Part shown: one piece after another, positions 1-28,330 of the stretch
Layout: every line of letters starts with the position of its first letter
Numbering within the stretch: position 1 is the stretch's first letter
DNA from: Pteria penguin
Lineage: Eukaryota; Mollusca; Bivalvia; Pterioida; Pteriidae
DNA: 64,000 nt
Assembly: GCA_035048485.1 (NCBI GenBank)
Contig: CM068581.1
Location: 7,763,430-7,827,429 of the forward strand
Direction of reading: 5' to 3'
Position numbers and translations under genes: made by a program
Notes under the pieces: model-generated
Database searches by the model: none
What the model saw: only the letters and a program-made list of their open reading frames with translations
Told to the model about the DNA's origin: nothing

Positions 1-3000
1 CGGCTACAACCCGACCATCGGCAGAAAAGCCATCGAGCATTGTACGAGTGTCGGTAGACCATTATACAACGGCTACAACCCGATCATTGGCAGACAAGCC
101 ACCGAGCAGGGCTCGAGTGTTGGTAGACGATTATACAACGGCTACAACCCGATCATCGGCAGACAAGCCACCGAGCAGGGCTTGAGTGCTGGTAAACCAT
201 TATACAACGGCTACAACCCGATCATTGGCAGACAAGCCACCAAGCAGGGCTCGAGTGTTGGTAGACGATTATACAACGGCTAGAACCCGAACATCGGCAG
301 ACAAGCCAACGAGCCAACGAGCAGGGCTCGAGTGTTGGTAGACGATTGCACAACGGCTAGAACCCGATCATCGGCAGATAAGCCACCGAGCAGGGCTCGA
401 GTGTTGGTAGACAATTATACAACGGCTACATCCCGTTAATCGGCAGACAAGCCACTGAGCAGGGCTTGAGTGTTGGTAGACGATTATACAACGGCTACAA
501 CCCGATCATCGGCAGACAAGCCACCGAGCAGGGCTTGAGTGTTGCGAGAACACGAACATTGGTAGACAAGCTATGACCCGATCATCATCAAGCAAGCATC
601 CGAGCAGTGCTTGAGTGTTGATAGATCATTATACAACGGCTACGATCCGATAATCGGCGGACAAGCCACTGAGAAGTGCACCAGTGTAGACGATTGTACA
701 ACGGCTACAACCCGATCATCGGCAGATAAGCCACCGAGCAAGGCTCGAGTGTTGGTAGACCATTATGCAACGGCTACAACCCGATCGTCAGCAGGCAAGC
801 CATGACGCAGGGCATGAGTGTTGGTAGACGAGTATACAACGGCTACAACCCGATCATCGTCAAATAAGCAACCGAGCAGTGGTCGAGTGTTGGTAGACGA
901 TTTTACAACGGCTACACCCGATCATCGGCAGACAAGCCACCCATCAGGGCTCGAGAGTTGGTAGACCATTATACAACAGCTACAACCCGATCATCGTCAA
1001 ATAAGCAACCGAACAGTGCTCGAGTGTTGGTAGACGATTATACAACGGCTACAACCCGATCATCGGCAGACAAGCCACCGAGCAGTGCACGAGTGTTGGT
1101 AGACCATTATACAACGGCTACGACCCGATAATCGGCGGACAAGCCACCGAGAAGTGCACGAGTGTTGGTAGACCATTATGCAATGGTTACAACCTGATCA
1201 TCGGCAGACAAGCCACCGCACAGAGCACGAGTATTGGTAGACGATTATACAGCGGCTGAAACCCGATCATCGGCAGACAAGCAACCGAGCAGGGCTTGAG
1301 TGTTGGTAGACGATTATACAACGGGTACAACCCGATTATCGGCAGACAAGCCGTAATAGGGCACGAGTGTTGGTAGACGATTATAAAATGGCTACAACCC
1401 ACTCATCGGTAGAAAGCCACCGATCAGGGATGGAGAGTTGGTAGACGATTATACAAGGGCTACCACCCGATCACTGGCAGACAAGCCACCGAGCAGTGTT
1501 GGTAGACGATTATACAACGGCTACAACCCGATCATTGGCAGACAAGCCAGACAGGGCTCGAGTGTTGGTAGACCATTATACAACGGCTACAACACGGTCA
1601 TCGGCAGAGTAGCCAGTGAGCAGGGCTTGAGTGTAAGTAGACGATTATACAACGGCTACAACCCGATCATTGTCAGATCAGCAACCGAGCAGTGCTCGAG
1701 TGTTGGTAGACGATTTTACAACAGCTACAACCTGATTATTGGCAGACAAGCCACCGAGCAGTGCTCGCGTGTTGGTAGACGATTATACAACGACTACAAC
1801 CCGATAATCGTTAGACAAGCCACCGAGCAGTGCACGAGTGTTGGTAGACCATTATGCAATGGTTATTACTCGATCATCGGCAGACAAGTCATCGAGCAGA
1901 GAGCACGAGTGTTGGTAGACGATTATAGAACGGCTACAACCCGATCATCGGCAGACAAGCCAACGAGCAGGGCTCGGGGGTTGGTAGACCATTATACAAC
2001 GGCTACAACCCGATCATCATCAAATGAGCAACCGAGTAGTGTACGAGTGTTGGTAGACCATTATACAACGGCTCCGACTCGAACATCGTCAAATAAGCAA
2101 CCGAGCAGTGCTCGGGTGTTGGTAGACGATTATACAACGACTACAACCCGATAATCGTCAGACAAGCCGCCGAGCAGTGCACGAGCGTTAGTAGACCATT
2201 ATGCAATGGTTATTACCCGATCATCGGCAGACAAGCCACCGAACAGAGCACGAGTGTTGGTAGACCATTATACAACGGCTACAACCCGATCATCGGCAGA
2301 CAATCATCCGAGCAATGCACGAGAGTTGGTAGACGATTATGCAAGGGCTACAACCCGATCAATGGCAGACAAGCCACCGAGCAGTGCACGGGGGTTGGTA
2401 GACGATTATACAACGGCTACAACCCGATCGTCAGCAGGCAAGCTATGACGCAGGGCATGAGTGTTGGTAGACGAGTATACAACGGCTACAACCCGATCAT
2501 CGTCAAATAAGCAATCGAGCAGTGGTCGAGTGTTGGTAGACGATTTTACAACGGCTACACCTGATCATCGGCAGACAAGCCACCCATCAGGGCTCGAGAG
2601 TTGGTAGACCATTATACAACAGCTACAACCCGATCATCGTCAAATAAGCAACCGAACAGTGCTCGAGTGTTGGTAGACGATTATACAACGGCTACAACCC
2701 GATCATCGGCAGACAAGCCACCAAGCATTGCTCTACTGATAGTAGACGATTATGCAACGGCTACAACCCGACCATTGGCAGACAAGCCACCGAGCAGTGC
2801 ACGAGGGTTGGTAGACGATTATACAACGGCTACAACCCGAACATCGGCAGACAAGCCATCAAGCAGGGCACGAGTGTCGGTAGACGATTATATAACGGCT
2901 ACAACCTGGTCATCATCAAATAAGCAATCGACCAGTGCTTGAGTGTTGGTAGATCATTATACAAAGGCTACAACTAGATCGTCGGCGGACATGCCAACGA

Positions 3001-6000
3001 TCAGGGCTCGAGTGTTGGTAGACGATTATACAACGGCTACAACCCGATCATTGGCAGACAAGCCACCGAGCAGTGCACAAGGGTTGGTAGACGATTATAC
3101 AACGGCTACAACCCAATCATTGGCAGACAAGCCAGACAGGGCTCGAGTGTTGGTAGACCATTATACAACGGCTACAACCCGATCATCGGCAGACAAGCCA
3201 ACGAGCAGTGTACGAGTGTTAGTAGACCAATCTGCAATGGTTATTACCCGATCATCGGCAGACAAGCCACGGAGCAGAGCACGAGTGTTGGTAGACCATT
3301 ATATAACGGCTACAACCCGATCATCATCAAATGAGCAACCGAGTAGTGTACGCGAGTTGGTAGACCATTATACAACGGCTCCAACCCGATCATCGTCAAA
3401 TAAGCAACCGAGCAGTGCACACGTGTTTTAATAACCGTTATGCAATGGTTGTAACCCGATAATCGGCAGAGAAGCCCTCGAGCAGAGCACGAGTGTTGGT
3501 AGACGATTTTACAACGGCTACACCCGATCATCGGCAGACAAGCCACCGATCAGGGCTCGAGAGTTGGTAGACCATTATACAACGGCTACGACCCGATCAT
3601 CGGCAGACAAGCCACCGAGCAGGGCTTGAGTATGGTAGACCATTATACAACGGCTACAATCCGATCATAATCAAATAAGCAAACGAGTAGTGTACGAGTG
3701 TTGGTAGACCATTATACAACGGCTACAACCCGATCATCGTCAAATAAGCAACCCAGCAGTGCACGAGTGTAAGTAGACCATTATGCAATGGGTATTACCC
3801 GATCATCGGCAGACAAGCCACCGAGCAATGCTCGACTGTTAATATACGATTATACAACGGCTACAACCCGATCATCGTCAAATAAGCAATCGAGCAGTGC
3901 TCGGGTGTTTGTAGACCATTATACAACAGCTACAACCCGATTGTTGGCAGACAAACCACCGAGCATTGCTCGACTGTTGGTAGACGATTATACAACGGCT
4001 ACAACCCGATCATCGTCAAATAAGCAATCGAGCAGTGCTCGAGTGTTTGTAGACCATTATACAACAGCTACAACCCGATTATTGGCAGACAAGCCACCGA
4101 GCATTGCTCGACTGTTGGTAGACGATTATACAACGGCTACAACCCGATCATTGGTAGACAAGCCACCGAGCAGTGCACGAGGTTTGGTAGACAATTATAC
4201 AACGGCTACATCCCGATCGTCAGCAGGCAAGCCATGGCGCAGGGCATGAGTGTTGGTAGACGAGTATACAACGGCTACAACCAGATCATCGTCAAATAAG
4301 CAACCGAGCAGTGGTCGAGTGTTGGTAGACGATTTTACAACGGCTACACCTGATCATCGGCAGACAAGCCACCCATCAGGGCTCGAGAGTTGGTAGACCA
4401 TTATACAACAGCTACAACCCGATCATCGTCAAATAAGCAACCTAACAGTGCTCGAGTGTTGGTAGACGATTATACAACGGCTACAACCCGATCATCGGCA
4501 TACAAGCGACCAAGCATTGCTCTACTGATAGTAGACGATTATGCAACGGCTACAACCCGACCATTGGCAGACAAGCCACGGAGCAGTGCACGAGGGTTGA
4601 TAGACGATTATACAACGGCTACAACCCGAACATCGGCAGACAAGCCATCAAGCAGGGCACGAGTGTCGGTAGACGGTTATATAACGGCTACAACCTGGTC
4701 ATCATCAAATAAGCAATCGACCAGTGCTTGTGTGTTGGTAGATCATTATACAAAGGCTACAACTAGATCGTCGGCGGACATGCCAACGATCAGGGCTCGA
4801 GTGTTGGTAGACGATTATACAACGGCTACAACCCGATCATCGGCAGACAAGCCACCGAGCAGTGTTGGTAGACGATTATACAACAGCTACAACCCGATCA
4901 TTGGCAGACAAGCCACCGAGCAGTGCACAAGGGTTGGTAGACGATTATACAACGGCTACAACCCGATCATTGGCAGACAAGCCAGACAGGGCTCGAGTGT
5001 TGGTAGACCATTATACAACGGCTACAACCCGATCATCGGCAGACAAGCCAACGAGCAGTGCACGAGTGTTAGTAGACCAATATGCAATGGTTATTACCCG
5101 ATCATCGGCAGACAAGCCACGGAGCAGAGCACGAGTGTTGGTAGACCATTATATAACGGCTACAACCCGATCATCATCAAATGAGCAACCGAGTAGTGTA
5201 CGCGTGTTGGTAGACCATTATACAACGGCTCCAACCCGATCATCGTCAAATAAGCAACCGAGCAGTGCACACGTGTTTTAATAACCGTTATGCAATGGTT
5301 ATAACCCGATAATCGGCAGACAAGCCCTCGAGCAGAGCACGAGTGTTGGTAGACGATTTTACAACGGCTACACCCGATCATCGGCAGACAAGCCACCCAT
5401 CAGGGCTTGAGTGTTGGTAGACGATTATACAACGGCTACGACCCGATCATCGGCACACAAGCCACCGAGCAGGGCTTGAGTGTGGTAGACCATTATACAA
5501 CGGCTACAATCCGATCATAATCAAATAAGCAACCGAGTAGTGTACGAGTGTTGGTAGACGATTATACAACGGCTACAACCCGATCATCGTCAAATAAGCA
5601 ACCCAGCAGTGCACGAGTGTAAGTAGACCATTATGCAATGGGTATTACCCGATCATCGGCAGACAAGCCACCGAGCAGTGCTCGACTGTTGGTAGACGAT
5701 TATACAACGGCCACAACCCGATCATCGTCAAATAAGCAATCGAGCAGTGCTCGAGTGTTTGTAGACCATTATACAACAGCTACAACCCGATTATTGGCAG
5801 ACAAACCTCCGAGCAGTGCTCGACTGTTGGTAGACGATAATACAACGGCTACAACCCGATCATCGTCAAATAAGCAATCGAGCAGTGCTCGAGTGTTTGT
5901 AGACCATTATACAACAGCTACAACCCGATTATTGGCAGACAAACCTCCGAGCATTGCTCGACTGTTGGTAGACGATTATACAACGGCTACAACCCGATCA

Positions 6001-6988
6001 TCGTCAAATAAGCAATCGAGCAGTGCTCGAGTGTTTGTAGACCATTATACAACAGCTACAACCCGACTATTGGCAGACAAGCCACCGAGCATTGCTCGAC
6101 TGTTGGTAGACCATTATACAACGGCTACAACCCGATCATTGGCAGACAAGCCATCGAGCAGTGCACGAGGTTTGGTAGACGATTATACAACGGCTATAAC
6201 CCGAACACCGGCAGACAAGCCATCAAGCAAGGCACAAGTGTCTGTAGACGATTATACAACGGTTACAACCCGGTCATCATCAAAAAAGCAACCGACCAGT
6301 GCTTGAGTGTTGGTAGACGATTATACAACGGCTACAACTAGATCGGCGGTGGACATGCCAACGAGCAGAGCTCGAGTGTTGGTAGACGATTATACAACCA
6401 CAACAACCCGATCATCGGCGGACAAGCCACCAAGCAGTGCACGAGTGTTGGTAGACCATTATACAAGGGCTATGACCCGATAATCGGCGGACAAGCCACT
6501 GAGCAGTGCACGAGTGTTGGTAGGCCATTATGCAATGGTTACAACCCGATCATCGTCAGACAAGCCACCGAGCAGAGTACGAGTATTGGTAGACGATTAT
6601 ACAACGGCTACAATCCGATCATCGGCAGATAAGCCAACGAGCAGGGCACGAGTGTTGGTAGACCATTATACAACGGCTACAACCCGATCATCGGCGGAGA
6701 AGCCACGGAGCAGAGCACGAGTGTTGGTAGACCATTATGCAATGGTTACAACCCGATCATTGGCAGACAAGCCACCGAGCAGGGCTCGAGTGTTGGTAGA
6801 CCATTATACAACGGTTACAACCCGATCATTGGCAGACAAGCCACCGAGCAGGGTTTGAGTGTTGGTAGACCATTATACAACGGTTACAATCCGATCATCG
6901 TCAAATAAACAACGTAGCAGTGCACGAGGGTTGGTAGACGATTATACAACGGCTACAACCCGACCATCGGCAGCCATCAAGCAGGGCC
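1..6988. repeat. 69-bp satellite array, about 100 units, with higher-order structure
   Basis: A 69-bp unit repeats head to tail from the window edge to about 6988; for example the CGGCTACAAC motif recurs at 1, 70 and 139. Units differ by substitutions and fall into recognisable subtypes (GGCAGACAAGCC versus GTCAAATAAGC versions). Marker variants recur at 811, 2454 and 4242, and a stretch near 3236-3560 recurs 1850 bp later, so blocks of 24-27 units were duplicated. Around 3830-4110 and 5690-6090 a 138-bp dimer is itself repeated. Since 69 is divisible by 3, frames stay open for up to ~260 codons as 23-residue repeats. I see no start, splice or codon signature of a real gene. The array continues past the left edge. 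Confidence 0.95.
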
Positions 6989-8050
6989 TATTATGTATTT
7001 TGCAGATTTTACTGCTAAAATGCCATCGTTACCTTGAAGACAGAAGGTTACACATATGACAATTGTTTTAAAACTGGGTCACCTATAAATATCCAACTTC
7101 TGGTGGTTGATGTATGCTGGCTTCAGTACTTCTGGTCTAGTTCTATCAACCTATCTACATGTAGTTACGTGATAATAGTGTTTTGATAGCAGGTTAATGG
7201 GGTCTTGGTTTCTACTCTTTTTTTTGTATTTACATGGCAATGTGTTCAGTAAACCACTTAATAAGCCGACATTCCACTATAGATATGATGATGCATACAA
7301 TAATTCAATTTCTAAAAATGGCAACATCATTTTCTCCAGCAATAAACAGATATTTGTAAAATGAACCTGTCTATATATACTATCAGTCATTAAATTGTAT
7401 ATCGTCCGTTGTTTGCAGGGTACCCGCCAATGTTATACTGTGACATAGGAATGGCATCCTTTGACACCTATCAGTGTTCGTCAAATGGGGTCGAAAAAAT
7501 TCACACGTTTCGGCAGAATGTCGTTCGATCACCTGTGGTGCAATGGAATTACCACAAATACATGTACTTGTTACCGGTCTGCTGCCGACTCTGACCGATG
7601 CCCTGACATCTGTGAAGCCCTCTAATCTCCCCAAATCGTACTATAACCTTCGAAAATGTGACAACCGTCAGTTTCATAGTTGGGTACTGGGCATGGATTA
7701 TAAATATCTTTCTTTATCTACAACATTGTGTCTTTTATGACAAGGAAGTATAAACAAGATCTTGTTTATAAGTCCTTGTTTATGATAATTACTTTATCAT
7801 CTCCATTTATGAACTCTTGTGTTTTGGAGATCTATGAACAATATTGTAACACATTCCATACACATGTATGCTATGTAATGTAATGTGTAACTTTTTTGCA
7901 TCGAATTTTAAGTAGATCGTATTTACCATGATTGATTGCACATTGTAAGATGGCTTATTGTAGATGGACTTGCCTCCATGGAAGCATGAATTTAGGAGTA
8001 TGGTGTTAATATACCATAAATATTTTTATATACCATCAACACGTTACCTC
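6989..8050. other. Non-repetitive stretch, with one unassigned exon-like ORF
   Basis: This stretch separates the satellite from a MITE. A frame on the plus strand (7421-7594) follows an acceptor-like TTTGCAG at about 7413-7419 and contains several Cys and aromatic residues, but I recognise no family. A shifted plus frame continues to 7740, and a minus frame covers 7383-7634. None resembles the missing C-terminal part of 5'-nucleotidase. It may be an exon of an unknown gene or decayed repeat sequence. Confidence 0.3.
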
Positions 8051-8082
8051 GGAAGCTTATTAGGGACATGAAAAAAATATCT

Positions 8083-8212
8083 CGTCACGGCGAGATACTA
8101 TCTCGCCATGGCGAGTTACTATCTTGCAGCGGCAAGATTGTATACTATCTCGTCACGGCGAGTTACTATCTTGCCACGACGAGATACATGTACAATCTCG
8201 CCACGGCGAGAT
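8083..8212. repeat. Tandem short palindromes of the CTCG..CGAG type
   Basis: Five or six short inverted repeats occur in a row, separated by ACTAT-like spacers: CTCGTCACGGCGAG, CTCGCCATGGCGAG (perfect), CTTGCAGCGGCAAG, CTTGCCACGACGAG and CTCGCCACGGCGAG. In the CTTGC..GCAAG copy both arms changed together, so pairing is kept. Confidence 0.85.
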
Positions 8213-8365
8213 TCTAGCCTTTCATAAATAAATGAATAGAATCAGTATTTAAAAATGGTATCAATAACTAAATAGCATAAATTTACTTACAACACACTAT
8301 GTGATCGGCCGCAAATGATCACGTGTTAGATGTTCATTTGATTACGAAACAGTAACTTGCCGTGA

Positions 8366-8513
8366 CCACAGGTATTCGTTAACAAATCATGTAATAACTT
8401 TGAAACGGCCCCTTCGGTTTAGCCTATACTATAAACACTGTATTTTATAGTATAGGCTAAACCGAAGGGGCCGTTTCAAAGTTATTACATGATTTGTTTA
8501 CGAATACCTGTGG
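8366..8513. repeat. Long hairpin, ~68-bp arms
   Basis: The sequence from CCACAGGTATTCG to CTATACTATAAA is followed, after a loop of about 12 bases, by its near-perfect reverse complement. It forms the inner half of the 8051-8554 element. Confidence 0.9.
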
Positions 8514-8676
8514 CCGTGACGAGATTAAAAAAATCTTCTCCCTAATAAGCTTCCTTAACACTGGTGAAACATCGCAAGGAATTTAGCAAATTATCCAGCG
8601 AACACGAATTTCATAAGGTGCATTACTTCGGTATACTGTAGAGTACCGGATGTTACATTGATAACGAGGTCCTTAC

Positions 8677-23241
<14,565 letters not shown>

Positions 23242-24560
23242 TTTATTCAGTGACTTGCTAATGTCAAACAATTCTTTTACCGTCTCGATTTTGTTCCAAA
23301 TTCGCCCTAGTTTTGAAATGAATCCACACCAACTAATATTTCCAAAAACACATGTATTACTATATTTACGAGTTTTGAGTCGCAAATGTAAATTACACCA
23401 CGTATTGAAAGTTCGCTTAACACAGAACCTTTGTCACATTCTTGATATATACTTGTATTCATAGGGGTATTTGCACATCTCTGGTCGATAGTAACACGAG
23501 TATTCAGGTGCCTTGATATCATGTAGTACTGCGTTATCAGGTACGCAATACTAGGACGCTTCTGTAAGAAACGATCTACATATACTCACTACTCATACTA
23601 TCTTACGTCCACACACAATTGATAGAAGAAGAAGCTTTTTAAGATTTATTAAGAGACATTATGGAAGAGGCTCTTTCTTTAAATTGATATCGATTTTTTA
23701 TTTATCTAACATAAGTGTTACTTAAATAGCAAACACCTGATACCCAAAACTTAAAACGTACCCAAAGCTCTCATATATTGATTTATTGTAGACGTGATTC
23801 TTAATCGCAGCGACTTTCTCTTTGAACACAATATTGGTATAAATTACATAAACGAACAGCTTGTATAGTGCTTAGATTTCAAGATCTTTATACGTTTACA
23901 CATATCAAAGCTTATTACTGAAATTAGTAGTAATCAGACAGTGCAATACTTATCTAATTATCTTTCCATACGTTCTATGATTCTGTTTTTAAGTGTAATG
24001 GCTTCTCAACATCTCTTTTTGACACCTTGTCATCACTGATGTGAATTTGTGACCGAAACAAACATAATCATGTGAGATCCATTGTGTGAAATCTGGATCT
24101 TTGATGAAACATTATACATCACTGAATCCTTACCTTTATAATAAATATAGAACATATATACATGTAAATTTGTGCACCATATGCGCTCAAATTTGAATAT
24201 AAATTCCTTTATATGAAAACTTTTGACAATCACTATTCACTATAACTAATTCATGAACTGAATGGAAACGCCAATCAATGCCCCTCGTAAGTAAATTATA
24301 TTACTCAGAAATCAAACCTCGTAACTGACGAATTTGCAATTTTGATCGGTCAAAATGTGATTTTTCTTTTGCAAATAATGATATTGTTAGAAGAAATACG
24401 CCATATACGATGTCTTTCGTCTGCTTTGTTAACAAATTTGTGAGGCAAACAATTTAAACCAGAAAGATATGGTTAATCCAAACTCGGAACATTGTAAACG
24501 ATACGCTTATATTCCTCATATTTCACTTAGCATATAACTGTTTTAGTCTTACATGTTGTT
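23242..24560. other. Upstream region of NT5E
   Basis: This should contain the 5' UTR and promoter, but I see no unambiguous TATA box or 5' splice structure. A fragment of the dispersed GTGCACC..GCGC repeat lies at about 24140-24195. Otherwise it is AT-rich sequence without recognisable genes. Confidence 0.5.
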
Positions 24561-24565
24561 GTGCA

Positions 24566-25330
24566 TTTTCATCTTAGTCATTCTCGAGTAGGTTTTATCT
24601 GTCGACCGTTTAGGCTTCAGTCTTACACGTTGCCGTGTAGTTCTCGCCTGTTGACCTTTTAGATTTCATTGTTACACACTGTCGTGTAGTTCTCATTTAA
24701 CTCATTGTCGTGTAGTTTTCGCTTGTTACCGTATATGTTTCATTCTTACGTATGATCGTATAGTTCTCACCTGTTGACCGTTAAGGGTTTAGTCTTACAC
24801 ATTGCCGTGTAGCTCTCACCTGTTGACCGTTAAGGGTTTAGTCTTACACATTGCCGTGTAGTTCTCGTCTTTTGGCCGTTAAGGGTTTAGTCTTACACCT
24901 TGCCGTGTAGTTCTCGTCTTTTGACCGTTAAGGGTTTAGTCTTACACATTGCCGTGTAGTTCTCATCTTTTTACCATTAAGGTTTTAGTCTTGCACATTG
25001 CCGTGTAGTTCTCACCTGTTGACCGTTAAGGGTTTAGTCTTACACATTGCCGTGTAGTTCTCGTCTTTTGACCGTTTAGGGTTCAGTCGTACATATTGTC
25101 GTGTAATTCTCATCTACTGACCATATAAATTTCAGTCTTGCAGTTTGTGGTGTAGTTCTCGTCTGTTGATCGTAAAGGTTTTAGTCTTGCTCATTGTTGA
25201 ATAATTCTCGCCTGTTGACTGTATAGGTCTCGGTTTTCCTCATCGTCGTATAGTTTCCGCCTGTTGACCGTATAGGTATTAGTTTTACTCATTGTAGTGT
25301 AATCTCTGCCTTTTGACCGTTAGGGGTCAA
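24566..25330. repeat. 49-bp minisatellite, ~15 units
   Basis: TTAAGGGTTTAGTCTTACAC recurs at 49-bp spacing (24781, 24830 and on), with diverged units at both ends. Each unit includes a TTGCCGTGTAG(T/C)TCTC segment. It lies 1.3 kb upstream of the NT5E start codon. Confidence 0.92.
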
Positions 25331-25920
25331 AATACAGTAATGAACGAGAGTCGTGATTGGCTTATGTGATGTAGGGAGAGAGGGACTACTATTTCAATGT
25401 ATCAGAGGCTGTGATTGGATGACATTATTTTATCAATCTATAAATAAATATTGATTGTATTGTAAAATCTTGATTTTTTTTTCTCATTTCGCTAATGCAA
25501 AATTCTATGACCTCAAAAGAGGTTGTTGTTTACATTTGAATTTTGGCAAATTGTTGAGGGTTACCCCATTCCAGCTTGATTTTCTCGAAAGTAAGGTGGA
25601 TAACCTATGGTAAACTGTTAAAATTCTGATAGAGGAGGGTCTGACAAACATTTTGATATATGGATTATATACAGCTAAAATGTAGGATGTTGTGTAAATC
25701 TTGCTGGAAGTTTGGTAATTTCCCTATGGGAAATGGAATTTCTATGCTTTGACCAGTAAGGGTATAAAGTCAAACCCTTCCCGGGGAACTTTTTTACGAG
25801 CTCCACACTGCAAAGGGAATAAGTGTGAAAGGACTAAATGACTGAGAAAAAAAATGACTGAGCTCCATACTGCAAAGGGAATAAGTGAGAAAAGGCAAAA
25901 TGACTGAGAAAACACTGAGA

Positions 25921-25987
<67 letters not shown>

Positions 25988-26328
25988 TTAAAAAAAAACC
26001 CAAAAGACAGAGGGAGTAAATAAGCAAAATGCAAAATACACAAGTGTTTTCTTAGTCATTTGTCTTTCTTGTTCTACTTTCATCTCTTAGTATTCTCTTA
26101 TCTCACTTAGTCTGATTAAGGCATGAATGGGTCAAGGCAATCCGTAATACCCGGTAGGTGTCGCCCTATTCCCCTATGACCACGATATCGGATATAGGCC
26201 AGGTCATTTTACATTTAGACAGCGAACAGTAAACAGGTAAAATGTGGCCAACGTCCGAAATCAGCGTATTATTGGACTAGAGGTTTGTGTATAATTTTCT
26301 ATTTTCATATTTCTATTTATGTAGTATA
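25331..26328. repeat. Spacer with a short duplicated segment and (AATC)n
   Basis: A ~62-bp segment with CTGCAAAGGGAATAAGTG is duplicated at 25800-25915. A TCAA/AATC tetranucleotide run fills about 25920-25986. The rest (25331-25740 and 25990-26328) shows no genes. Confidence 0.8.
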
Positions 26329-26518
<190 letters not shown>

Positions 26519-26524
26519 AGAAAA

Positions 26525-27990
26525 AAGAGTAGTTACTGGCTCAGTTATGTGGCAGAAGTCACCATGGAGCTATACAATACATGAATATAAATAATATACT
26601 AGAACATATAACACATTACAAAAATATTTGATTGTAGTGCAATTACGATACCGACTTAGGACGGTCATTTAATTTGACAAAAGCCAAACAAATGGTGTGG
26701 TTAACCGGTTTACGGGCCCACCTTCCCACTCACCGTAACAGCAGAACAATGAAAGGACGTACATTTAAAAATTTATAAATAATACTCCATGTAAAGAACA
26801 AGGGTCAACAGGTATCGCATATTGAGAGGTCATAAAAATATAAACACGTAAGGTATTGTAAAACACATAATGGTATAAAAATATATGTGACATCAACATG
26901 ATAAACCGTGCTCTGCCAGTCTGAAAGCGAGCTAAGACCCTAGATCTGTAGGAGTCCCGACTAACAGTCAGAGGGGACAAGGTTCAGGACCATGTGTCCT
27001 CTGAAAGAGGTTTGGACAAGGCCCGTCATATAGTCCCCACCGCCCTGTTAGTCAGCGTGCAACGTTCAAGTAAAAGTCTGCATAAGGCTGTAGAGGGGCC
27101 AAATACAAGACCTATAATCTTTTTGATGATCTCAGTATCATATTGTCTATTTAGAAGACGTTTGACTATTCAATTACATGATACAATAACGTTATCGGAG
27201 CCTTTTACTTTCCTTAGTTTATATACGAGATCACCGTAAAAATTAGGATGGGAAATTCCATTGGATACATACTGTTGAAAAGAAATATTTCCAAATTTAG
27301 ATAGAAGTTCTGAATAAGATCTTTTTGCCGAATGTTTTTCTTAGCTTGTGATATCTGTAACCCTGAGTTAAAAGTTTAGTAGTAATTTGTAAATTTCGTT
27401 TATGAAAGTCCGAAACATCGGTGCAGCCTCTGACAAATCGAACTAATTGAGATATATAGATACGATATGATGGGAGTCGAGGGACATCGCCATCCAAGTA
27501 AGGGAAATTTACAATAGGAAATCCAAAATCCTCACGTTTTTCATAAATATTAGTATATATTAGGTGGTTGATAATTTTGATGTTTAAATCTAAGAAAGGT
27601 GTAGATTTATCTCAAGTATTAGCTTTATTCAATGTGAGCTCTGGTGGATATATTTCTGATATAAATTGTTCGAATTCAGGGTTGTCGATAACCAAAATGT
27701 CATCCAGATATCTGCAAGTATTATTAAATTTGTCAATGAGGTAAAAACGTTTTGATTTTTGGATAGAAACCATAAAATCCCTCTCATAACAATAAAGAAA
27801 TAAATCTGCTATCAGAGGTGCGCAGTTAGTACCCATAGGAATACCAACTATTTGTTGATATATCTTGCCATCAAATTGCACAAAAATATTATTCATGAGA
27901 AAATCTAGTGCTTTACATAATTCCTTGCAAGTCCAGTATTTATATGAAGTATATTGTTTGTTGGAAAAGCACAAATGTATAATGTAAACG
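26525..27990 (-). mobile_element. Penelope-like retroelement, 5'-truncated, RT plus 3' tail
   Basis: The minus strand encodes a Penelope-type reverse transcriptase core in two frames: 27974-27612 holds the QQIVGIPMGTNCAPLIADLF motif and CRYLDDILV (catalytic Asp pair intact), followed after a frameshift by the thumb region (YISQLVRFVRGC) to 27297. A ~620-bp tail to 26525 matches 48105-48722 in inverse orientation. No endonuclease domain is present. The Penelope assignment rests on the IPMGTNCAP and YLDD motifs and the characteristic segment order; I infer the Naiad-type branch common in invertebrates but cannot prove it. Confidence 0.85.
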
Positions 27991-28099
27991 ACAGTGTAAT
28001 AAATGAACTAATGATGACTGGTGATAGCTGTTTAAAGCCTACTTATACATAAAAGTACAAGTGGCGATACCTAAAGTTGTGTGCGCTTATGCTTGAAAT

Positions 28100-28330
28100 T
28101 GTATTTATTTGAACTTGAATAGTTATTGCAAGACTTTTGCGACGGATGTTTCAACCAGCTTGGGAAACTTACTCCTCCCGGGCACTTCCTCTCACGTCAG
28201 TTTAATTGGGGTCCAGATTTGTTTGAATATGGCATTATACACGATGTTGTCCTTTTACTCCATGGACTTCGAGATGCGGTTAACCTTCATTGTTACCGTT
28301 AATATTTTTGTGGTTGCTTGTATTGAATTG
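28100..28330 (+). mobile_element. Penelope-type 3' tail, solo
   Basis: The segment from TGCAAGACTTTTGCGACG to TCCATGGACT matches 50770-50930, the 3' end of another Penelope-like copy. No coding part is attached. Confidence 0.7.

Larger units (their letters stand above)
8051..8554. mobile_element. MITE-like element with 16-bp terminal inverted repeats and internal palindromes
   Basis: The ends are perfect inverted copies of GGAAGCTTATTAGGGA (8051-8066 and 8539-8554). The similarity continues imperfectly inward to a CTCGTCACGGC motif. Inside are a cluster of short palindromes (8083-8212) and a long hairpin (8366-8513). There is no coding capacity. No clear target-site duplication is visible, so the superfamily is undetermined. 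It lies about 120 bp downstream of NT5E exon 7, within intron 7. Confidence 0.75.

Noticed and set aside
611..6858. Long frames of 23-residue repeats on both strands
   Set aside because: They follow from the 69-bp period of the satellite; frames are broken at random units, and no start, signal, splice or family feature is present.
1..6988. CRISPR array
   Set aside because: Units are contiguous with no unique spacers of constant length, and the window is eukaryotic.
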